From Scenedesmus sp. ARA3 (Eukaryota; Chlorophyta; Chlorophyceae; Sphaeropleales; Scenedesmaceae): a DNA stretch of 29,066 nt. Under the pieces are notes generated by a model that made no database searches, was not told the origin of the DNA, and saw only the letters and a program-made list of their open reading frames with translations. The position numbers and the translations under genes were made by a program. How positions within the stretch are numbered: position 1 is the stretch's first letter; each line of letters begins with the position of its first letter. The DNA lies in NCBI GenBank assembly GCA_004335835.1, contig RWJK01001506.1, positions 42,894 through 71,959 on the forward strand. Reading direction: 5' to 3'. Positions 18,755-26,713 of this stretch are shown piece by piece.

Positions 18755-20602
18755 ATGATATCGCAAGCTTCGGGTAGTGGCTGCGTTCTGCACGGAAGCG
18801 TGAGCGGATCACGTCAACAACAGCAACTGCTTCCCTCCAATGCCGTGAAGCCCCATTTGGCTGGCTTTCCCTCTAGGCATGCCTGCAGGCAACCTGTCAG
18901 CTCTGTACGGAAACAAATGTCTGTATCACGCTTGGTTTCGAGACAAGCAGCAACCTCTGAGCCCTCTGTGGCTGACGAAGCAGCGCTTTCAAACAGCAGC
19001 AGGTGCGACTGCAGCTTAGGTGCCTGCAATGTGGAACTGTGGTCGTCCATGGATAACCCAGCAATATGCACTTGCTGCAGCTGTCGTAAAGCCTTTCTGA
19101 ACCGCATCCTGCAAGTGCCAGTCATGTCCGCGCCTTGAACAGTCAGCCCTGTTCCTGCAAGGTGTGCACCAGCCTGCACCCAAAGCTAGCTACTATGGTG
19201 CCTGCCATGCTGTTGGCATGCCGGAAAACTGCACAGCTGGATGTGCCAGCTTGCACAAATGCCGCTGCAGCATACAGCGCACTGGCATATGTTTCCTGCA
19301 AACATTCACCACAGGGCACTGGAGCCTAGGGAGTTGTGCAAGTGGCGCTGGCAGCGCAAGCACACAGAGGCGTATGTTCAAGTTCAAACTGCTGTTTATT
19401 CCGTCTTCGTGCATTTTCACACCTGCATGCCGCAGGGTACCAGAGCCTGGGGAGCTGTGCAAGTGGCGCTGGCAGGGCAAGCACACAGTGGCATACGAAA
19501 AGTACGGCTGCGGGCCCATCCCGCTACTGCTGGTGCACGGCATGGGCGCTTGCCATGAGCACTGGTGAGCAGTGATTGCTGCTGCTGCTGCTGCTGTTGC
19601 TGACAATCATCCTGCGATTGCAAGCAAAGTCTGCGTGGTAGCAGCGTAATGGCATGGCTTCTGGTTCCTGCGGCGCATGTGTCACGCATCTCAAAGCCTC
19701 GCTGGAATGCTCAGGAATGCCGCTCTCGGCCTGTGCTGCATGTTGCGTTTGTTACAGTTTTCCTTGCAATGCTCAGCAATGCGGATGCTGGCCTGTGCTG
19801 CTGCTTGCAGGAACAAGCTCATCCCTGAGCTGAGCCCTCAGTACACCGTGTATGCCATGGACCTGCTAGGTGGGCGGCAGATAGAGAGATGGCACTTTTT
19901 GTGTGCTGCGTCTCGGCTGCGTGACAATGCAACGTCGACTGCAGCTGCAGCATTTTTTTGCGAATGCCATGAACTTGGTGGGCAGTATATGCAGTTCAGA
20001 TGTGGCGCCGCACTGTGTATGCTGTAGCCTTGCCGGGGAGAAGCAGCTGCTGCCGCCTCCAATGCTTGTGCCATGCATTGTGTGGCACAATGCACACTCA
20101 CTGCAGCTGCAGCACTCACAGCGTGCATTTCAGTTGAGGTGTCTGCGTGACACTGCTGCTGCTGCTGCTGCCGCAGGGTTTGGTGACAGTGACAAGCCGC
20201 AGCCGTCTGCACTGGTGGGCCCCCGCGGCCACTTCTACAACTACGACACCTGGAGCCAGCAGATACACGACTTCGTGAATGAGGTGCGTGGTTGCGTGAA
20301 TGAAGAGGTGTGCAGCTGCCAGCACCATAGCTGTTGTGTATGTATGGTTGATCACCCTAGCTCGTCAGCAGCATTGTAGGTTTGTCAGGAGTTGCGCTGC
20401 TGGTGCAAGCACAGTATTTGTTCATCCCACCGCATCAGCTGATGCATGTGCGCTGGTGGGCCCCCGCGGCCACTTCTACAACTATGACACCTGGAGCCAG
20501 CAGATACACGACCTTGTAAATGAGGTGTGCAGCAGCAGCAGCAGCTGCGGGGGCAGCAGCAGCACCAGCAGCGGCAGGCACGCAACTTTGTGAATGAGGT
20601 GT

Positions 20603-20652
<50 letters not shown>

Positions 20653-20694
20653 TGCCTACTTTGTGGAATAGGTGTGCGGCAGCAGCAGCAGCGT

Positions 20695-20726
<32 letters not shown>

Positions 20727-23471
20727 AGCAACAGCAGCTCTGTGCCTTTGTACCGAGGTGCATGACTTTGTGCGCATCCGTTGCAAGCACACTAGCTGTG
20801 TTGTGATCGTTGTTCATCTCAAGACCTATGCAGTGCTGCAGACAAACCCACGCTCGTGGCCAGGTCTCATCGCCAGTGTGTCGTATTTCCCAATGTTTCA
20901 AACTTTGTTTGTGCAGGTGGTGCGAGCGCCAGCAGTGGTGGTGGGCAACTCTGCAGGCGCCTTAGCATCCCTGAAAGCAGCAGTCAACGCGCCACGCCTG
21001 CTGCGGGGGCTGCTACTGCTGGACTGCACCATGCGCAACATGCAATATTGCTCTTCAACAAGCGCATTGTGATGACTGCTTGATCAGACATTGCAACGCA
21101 CACCCCCAACGTTCTTCTTTTTCTTCGTCTTCATCCTATCGTGTCCTATGCAGGTGGTGCGAGCGCCAGCAGTGGTGCTCGGCAACTCAGCAGGCGCGTT
21201 GGCATCCCTACAAGCAGCAGTCAACGCGCCACACCTGCTGCGGGGCCTGCTGCTGCTGGACTGCACCATGCGCAACATGCAACATTGCTCTTCAACAAGC
21301 GCATTGTGATGACTGCTTGATCAGCCATTGCAACGCACACCTCCAACGTTCTTCTTTTTCTTTGTCTTCATCCTATCGTGTCCTCTGCAGGTGGTGCGAG
21401 CGCCAGCAGTGGTGGTCGGCAACTCTGCAGGCGCATTAGCATCCCTACAAGCAGCAGTCAACGCACCTCACCTGCTGCGGGGCCTGCTGCTGCTGGACTG
21501 CACCATGCGCAACATGCACGAGCGCAACCAGCCGCCGCTGATGCAGCCGCTGATTGGTGCGCTGCAGTGGGTGCTGCATGACACGCCAGCTGGCCAGTGG
21601 CTGGTGGACTGGGTGCTGAAGACACCAGGCATGCTGAAATCAATCCTTGAGAGGTGAGAAGGCAGCAGTTTTTGCCGGTGAAAATGGCCAATCCTACCTT
21701 TGAACGAGGGTGATTACATGTTCGACGCTGAGCTGGTCACCACCCGAAGACAGCAGCAGGCGCGCGCGCTGCAGTGGCTGCTGCATGACACGCCGGTGGG
21801 CCAGTGGCTGGTCAACTGCGCGCTGAAAACCCCGGGCAGGCTGAAATCCATTCTGGAAAGGTCAGAAGGCAGCAGTTTTTGCCATGTCGTATTGGCCGAT
21901 TCTACATATTAAACGGGTTATGCACATGTTGAGATGCTTGTCCGGGCACCAGAAGAAAGTAAGCGGCGGCGGGCGCGCAACCAGCCGCCGCTGATGCACC
22001 CGCTGGTTGGCGCGCTGCAGTTTGTGCATGACACGCCAGCTGGCCAGTGGCTGGTGGACTGGGTGGTGAGCACGCCAGGCATGCTGAAATCAATCCTTGA
22101 GAGGTGAGAAGGATGCAGTTTTTTGCCGTATACAATGGCCAATCCTACCTTTTAACGGGGTTGATTACATGTTCGCCGCTGATCTGGGCAACACCTGAAG
22201 CAGCAGCGGGCGCGCGTGCGCAACCAGCCGCCGCTGATGCACCCGCCTGTTGGCGCGCTGCAGTGGCTGCTGCATGACACGCCAGCTGGGCAGTGGCTGG
22301 TGGACTGGGTGCTGAGAACCCCAGGGATGCTCAAATCAATCCTTGAGAGGTAAAAGTTCAGTTTTTGGTTTTGCGTCTTATCACCGTACTATCTGTGTTG
22401 TTATGTTGTATGCCGGTGGCTGGTGGAAGCGGTGGGGCAGTGGCTGGTGGACTGGGTGCTGAAAACCCCGGGCATGCTCAAATCCATTCTGGAAAGGTGA
22501 GAAAGATGCAGTTTCTGACATGCAATGGCCGATTCTACATATCAAACGGGTTATTCACATGTTGAGGTGCTTGTTTGGGCACCAGAAGAATGGCAGCGGC
22601 GGCGGGGGCGCAACCAGCCTCCGCTGATGCAGCCGCTAGTTGGCGCGCTGCAGTGGGCGTTGCATGACACGTCAGTGGGCCAGTGGCTGGTGGACTGGGT
22701 GCTGAGAACCCCAGGCATGCTCAGATCAATTCTTCAGAGGTAAGAGTTATACTTCTGGTTGTGTGTGTGTTATCACCGTACTATCTATGTCGTTACACTG
22801 TATGCCGGTGGCTAGAGGAATCTGTGGGCCAGTGGCTGGTGGACCGGGTGCTGAGAACCCCAGGCATGCTCAAGTTGATCCTGGAAAGGTGAGGAAATTG
22901 CTGTTTTGTTGGTAGATGTGTGGTTCAGTGTAATGATGTTACGGCTTGGGCGCAGTGGCTGCTGGACTGCACAATTTGCAACATGCACGAGCGCAACCAG
23001 CCGCCGCTGATGCACCCGTTGATCGGCGCGCTGCAGTTTGTGCTGCATGACACGCCAGCTGGGCAGTGGCTGGTGGACTGGGTGCTGAGAACCCCTCGCA
23101 TGCTAAAATTCATCCGTGAGGAGCATGCAGTTTTGTTGGTGGAAGTGTGTTTGAATGTATTGTTGTTACGCCTTTGGGGCAGTGGCTGCTGGACTGCACC
23201 ATGCTCAACATGCACGAGCGCAACCAGCCGCCGCTGATGCAGCCGCTGATCGGCGCGCTGCAGTGGCTGCTGCATGACACGCCAGTAGTGTAATGGTAAT
23301 TGATGATGCTTACACCCTCCAGTAGGCCAGTCGCGGGCGGACGCTGTGCTGGGCGCTCCAGGCTTGCTCAAGTGAGAAAGATAACGTAACGTACAAGCTG
23401 CCAGCAAGGCATGCTGATGTGGTCTGCAGCTGTGAGCTGCTGCGCGGTGTGACAAACTTCTGCTGCTGCTG

Positions 23472-23502
<31 letters not shown>

Positions 23503-23718
23503 ACTTGCAGTGCCTATGGCGACCGCTCCTGCCTGTCACCGCAGCTGCTGGCGAGTTTCACGGAGCACTTGACAGAGCGTGGCTTGCGTGAGGTGCTGCT
23601 CGACGTGTTCACCAACAGCAGCGGGCCATTGCCGCAGGACCTGCTGCCACTCAACACTGTGGTGAGTAGTGCTGCTGCAGCCGTGTTGGCTGTTGCTGCT
23701 GCTGCAGCCGTGTTGGCT

Positions 23719-23763
<45 letters not shown>

Positions 23764-24955
23764 TGTGTTCACCAACAGCAGCGGCCCACTGCCACAAGAC
23801 CTGCTGCCACTGAACACGGTGGTGAGCGCTGCCATAATTCGTTGCAAATGCAGCGCTGCTGCTACTGCTGCTGCTGAGGCTGTTGCTGCTGCCTTTCACC
23901 TAGCTATGTTTCTGCCTGTGAGTTGCGATGGTGCTGCCGCCGCCAGCACACCATTTCTGTTTCTGCTCATGCTGCTGCTCCTGCTTCCTGTGTGGCCCTG
24001 TGCAGACCCCTGGGAGCCGTGGTGTGCATGGACTATCCTCAACCAGCTATTGCTGCTGTATATGTGCTGCTGCTGCTGCTGCTGCTGTCACCAGCCCACC
24101 ATTGTGGTGTGGGGCTCTGCTGACCCCTGGGAGCCGCTGCCTGCAGCGGAGCGCACCTTCAAGGGCTATGCGGCCGACTTTGTGGTACTGCCTGGTGAGC
24201 AGATCAGCTATGGTACCCTTTGGCGAAATGATTATGCTGAGTCACTGGTCACCTATTGTGTTGCTGGTCTGCGAGGGGTGGCCTGACCACAGCTTTAAGG
24301 GCTACGCAGCCGACTTTGTGGTGCCGCCTGGTGAGCGGAAAATGTTTGTTGCTTTTGTGCCGCTGCTCTGAGAGAGAAAACCTGATCACAGCTTCAAGGG
24401 TATGCAGCCGACTTTGTGGTGCTGCCTGGTGAGTGGGGAGTCAATCATTCATCTGATGCGAGAGTGCATGCGTTGTGGTGCTTCTGTGGTGATGTCAGCT
24501 TGTGATCAAGGTTTCAAAGCCTCGAGCCTTGTTTAGTGTGTACCGCCAGCTGTCTGTAAGCCACCCTGGTACTGAATTCTGAGTAAGAGCCTGTCCAGTG
24601 CTGCCAGACGCTTGCTACAGAACATAAGCTGAATGTAACCACATGTATAGTGCGCCGATTTGGTACATAGAAAGAACACTGTCACATTGTAATTGAGTCA
24701 AGTTGTATATATCAAAAATATGATGGTTGAATTGCAGGTGTAGGTCACTTTCCTCAAGATGAAGTGCCCAACCTGATCGGGGCAATGCTGGACGCATTCG
24801 TTGAGGAGTGTGCATTGGAGGCTGCAGCAGACGAGGCAGCAGCAGCAGCAGCAGCAGGGCCGGGCGGTTGCCGGGTTGGTGAGGGCGAGCAGAAAGTGGA
24901 AGGGTTTACGCTGCGGGGTTTGATGGCAGCAGCAGAGATGGACTCTAAGGTATGA
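18755..24955 (+). CDS. Plastid alpha/beta-hydrolase, chlorophyll dephytylase/pheophytinase-like
   Basis: Exons 18755-19002, 19436-19564, 19811-19869, 20177-20283, 21391-21653, 23511-23661, 24095-24194 and 24738-24955 join in phase to 424 residues. The first ~80 residues are a Ser/Arg/Gln-rich leader, probably for plastid import. The alpha/beta-hydrolase fold follows: CKWRWQGKHTVAY, oxyanion LLLVHGMGACHEHW (116-126), YAMDLLGFGDSDKP, nucleophile VVVGNSAGALASL (Ser193), WGSADPWEP (Asp329) and GVGHFPQDE (His356). The W-W-G head, NSxGG-like nucleophile, GPLPQDLLP and PQDE are shared with plant chlorophyll dephytylase and pheophytinase, which remove phytol from chlorophyll or pheophytin during photosystem repair and senescence. 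Ala replaces the usual Gly or Leu around the nucleophile (GNSAGA). A general plastid hydrolase is the alternative. Five introns and the 3' flank carry exon copies. Confidence 0.82.
19315..19380 (+). repeat. Copy of hydrolase exon 2 start
   Basis: With acceptor ACAG at 19311-19314, this segment reads GELCKWRWQ-like protein (RELCKWRWQRKHTEAY) and is similar to 19436-19497. It enters in the correct phase 2 and stays open, but no GT donor follows in register. Using this acceptor would read on through the intervening intron toward exon 2. Confidence 0.85.
20449..20770 (+). repeat. Exon 4 copy and CAG-linked donor microcopies
   Basis: 20449-20523 repeats the last ~74 nt of exon 4 (LVGPRGHFYNYDTWSQQIHD, then VNE) almost exactly, with changes TAC/TAT, TTC/CTT and GTG/GTA. 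It is followed by a GTGTGC donor. Two further scraps of the exon end (ACTTTGTGAATGAGGTGTGC-like) lie near 20584-20606 and 20656-20678, and a third, weaker one near 20762-20775. Each of the first three copies runs straight into a CAG expansion that seems to start from the TGCAGC just after the donor. Here the CAG is on the sense strand, opposite to the acceptor tracts. Confidence 0.8.
20917..21390 (+). repeat. Two extra copies of the nucleophile exon, 237-bp period
   Basis: Acceptor plus exon start occurs at 20917, 21154 and 21391, an exact 237-bp period twice. All three read VVRAPAVV.GNSAGALASL and on to LLLLDCTMRNM with the catalytic Ser present. The third continues into the rest of exon 5 and is the working one. 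The first two instead read QYCSSTSAL or QHCSSTSAL and stop (TGA). Over the shared codons I count about 8 silent and 3 replacement sites among the three copies. The intron segment with a TTCTTCTTTTTCTT tract is duplicated before copies two and three. Confidence 0.92.
21654..23300 (+). repeat. Array of eight degenerate exon 5 end copies
   Basis: Intron 5 is largely built of copies of the end of exon 5 (QPPLMQPLIGALQWVLHDT, AGQWLVDWVLKTPGMLKSIL). Copies end at or near 21860, 22103, 22349, 22496, 22739 and 22888 with donors GTCAGA, GTGAGA, GTAAAA, GTGAGA, GTAAGA and GTGAGG. Two more, at about 22955-23118 and 23185-23290, extend upstream into the LLDCT..NMHERNQPP part. Spacings between donors are 207, 243, 246, 147, 243 and 149 bp; the 147-149 bp units contain only the last third. 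The last two copies lack a donor. Several copies have an intact frame. Confidence 0.92.
23462..23510 (+). repeat. CTG tract before hydrolase exon 6
   Basis: A CTG tract runs into GCACTTGCAG at 23510 before exon 6. The same arrangement occurs before exon 4 (20150-20176), before exon 7 (24065-24094) and before the exon 6 copy (23722-23756). Confidence 0.85.
23757..23821 (+). repeat. Copy of hydrolase exon 6 end
   Basis: The last 20 codons of exon 6 (DVFTNSSGPLPQDLLPLNTV) recur after a CTG tract, followed by donor GTGAGC at 23822. I count seven differences from the working copy (GAC/GAT, GGG/GGC, TTG/CTG, CCG/CCA, CAG/CAA, CTC/CTG, ACT/ACG) and all are silent. Confidence 0.93.
23990..24435 (+). 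repeat. Fragments of hydrolase exon 7 on both sides
   Basis: 23990-24029 resembles the VWGSADPWEP part of exon 7 (reading DPWEP in one frame). Downstream, about 24289-24331 and 24389-24432 repeat the end of the exon (FKGYAADFVVLPG-like) with donors GTGAGC and GTGAGT. The second of these has lost one base (AAGGGTATGCAG). Confidence 0.85.
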
Positions 24956-25037
24956 GGTGGTTGGGTTACAGGTAGATGGTAATGGTGATGTTTGGTGCAC
25001 ACAAACCCATGTGCAGCAACAGCAGCAGAGCAAGCGA

Positions 25038-25124
25038 GGGGCCGCTGGGTTGGTTGCGGCGAGCAGCGAGGGGAAGGGTTTGATACGGGGGTTGCTGGCA
25101 GCTGAGACATGGACTCCAAGGTGT
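25038..25124 (+). repeat. Degenerate copy of the last hydrolase exon
   Basis: This segment in the 3' flank resembles 24865-24955: GGGTTGGT.G.GGCGAGCAG, GAAGGGTTT, GGGGTTTG/GGGGGTTG, ATGGACTC.AAGGT.TGAG. It shows that copying also affects terminal exons. The GGTATGAG/GGTGTGAG at the end could be a donor, in which case the gene would have another exon; I prefer the stop TGA at 24953-24955. Confidence 0.75.
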
Positions 25125-26073
25125 GAGACACTTGGGTTGTGAGTCAGGTGTTGTGGTGGGCACATGCGCAAGTAGCCAGTGACAAAATGGAAAAAGCGGC
25201 AGTGGCAGGGACAGTTTTGTTGTGGAGTGAATTGGAGCAGCTTTCTGGCAGTCTGGTGCATGTTGGTGGGTTGGTCAACACGGTCAAAGCGTGTCTGGTG
25301 CAGTTTTGTTTCAAGTACATGCACAGTTCAGTTTTGAAAGCGTCAGTGAGTGTAGTTGGATTGGCTGGACACCAGGTACTTTGTAAACATTGGCCTGTGA
25401 TGCACAGCTGCTGTGATGTCGACTATACCACGCTGCAGCTGTGGCAGGCAGCACAGGGTGCCTGCCGCAGCTACATCACATCAAGCATTTTCCCTGGTCT
25501 TGATGCGTTTTTGAGCAAACATAGCATAATATACTGCAGGTTGGACCACACTTGTAGCTTGCAGCACAGTATTCGCAAGATGCGCTGCAGTGGTGCTGAA
25601 TTGCGGTGCTCATTGCCTGGGTGGTGCCACCACCGGCACTGTCTTCTTGCGGCACTTTCTTTGGTCACGCAGTGACTGTGCATGCTGCACACTTACATGC
25701 CGCTGGTGAAATAAGAGCAGCATTGCTGCACGTGGTGATGACGCCTGCAGCTGAATGGCCTGCAGGCAGTTCCGCAGTGCTGGTAGTCGACCTGGTGTGG
25801 TGCATTGTAGTGGTGACATGACATGTGTTACATACAACTGCTAGGGCTTGGTGGTGCGCTGCCAACGCAGCAGCAGTCTTAAACATTATATTCAGTCCTT
25901 TCACAGGCCTGCTGTCAATGGGGTCAGAAACCTGGTTGCAGTCGAAGAATTGCACAGCAACCATTTTAATACTTACTGCTGTGTTGCAGTACTGCTTTTA
26001 TGCGATCACCTTTCAGGATTTACTGGCCTGAATGAAAAAGTAATCGGCTATACAATGCATATGATCTGTTAGT
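25125..26073. other. Intergenic stretch after the hydrolase gene
   Basis: No gene is supported. TGTAA at 25382-25386 is a candidate poly(A) signal about 430 bp after the stop. The remainder should include the promoter of the gene starting at 26074; no TATA box is clear. Confidence 0.55.
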
Positions 26074-26681
26074 ATGGCCCAAAGCTCGATCCTCGCAGCG
26101 GGGTCGCACACGCAGTGCGGCAGACACTCCCTAGCAACAGCCACACGCGCGGGCACATGCCGGTTTGCACTGCGATCAGATAGAAGTCAACGTCTGGCGA
26201 CTTATCACTCCAATGAACGTAGCTTATCGGCGCGTCTGGGGTTGTCAGCAATTGGCAGCAGTAGCAGCACCCCAGCAGCAGCAGCAGGAGAGGATAGCTT
26301 GGAGTCCATCATAGCAGACGTGCTGAATGCCAACAAGTCAAAGATACAGCGACCAGTGAGTGCTCTCAACTAGTTTGACCAAGTCTGACTTGCACAAGTC
26401 GCAAGCAGCAGCACAGCATTCCTCTGCTCAGCAGGCAACATGGTCAGCCTGGCACTGTTACTGCGCTGCGCGTGTGCCGTGTTAGCAGAAAGTGCCGCAG
26501 CAAGCAGCATGCATGTTTCCTGCAAGGCATTCTACAAACCCACGACCGTGCAGCAATTCATTTTGGGCACGCACATACATTGTGCACCCTTGCGCAGGAA
26601 ATTCCTCCTGTACTCGGCCGTTTTCTGCATTGTTACTGCACTCCGGCACGCAGCATTCACCCTGTGTCCTACTGTTCCTGC

Positions 26682-26713
<32 letters not shown>

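Noticed and set aside
21654..23510. Array read as a cluster of separate hydrolase genes or pseudogenes
   Set aside because: Copies contain only the end of exon 5 and adjacent intron, never the other exons, so they are intragenic exon copies and not duplicated genes.
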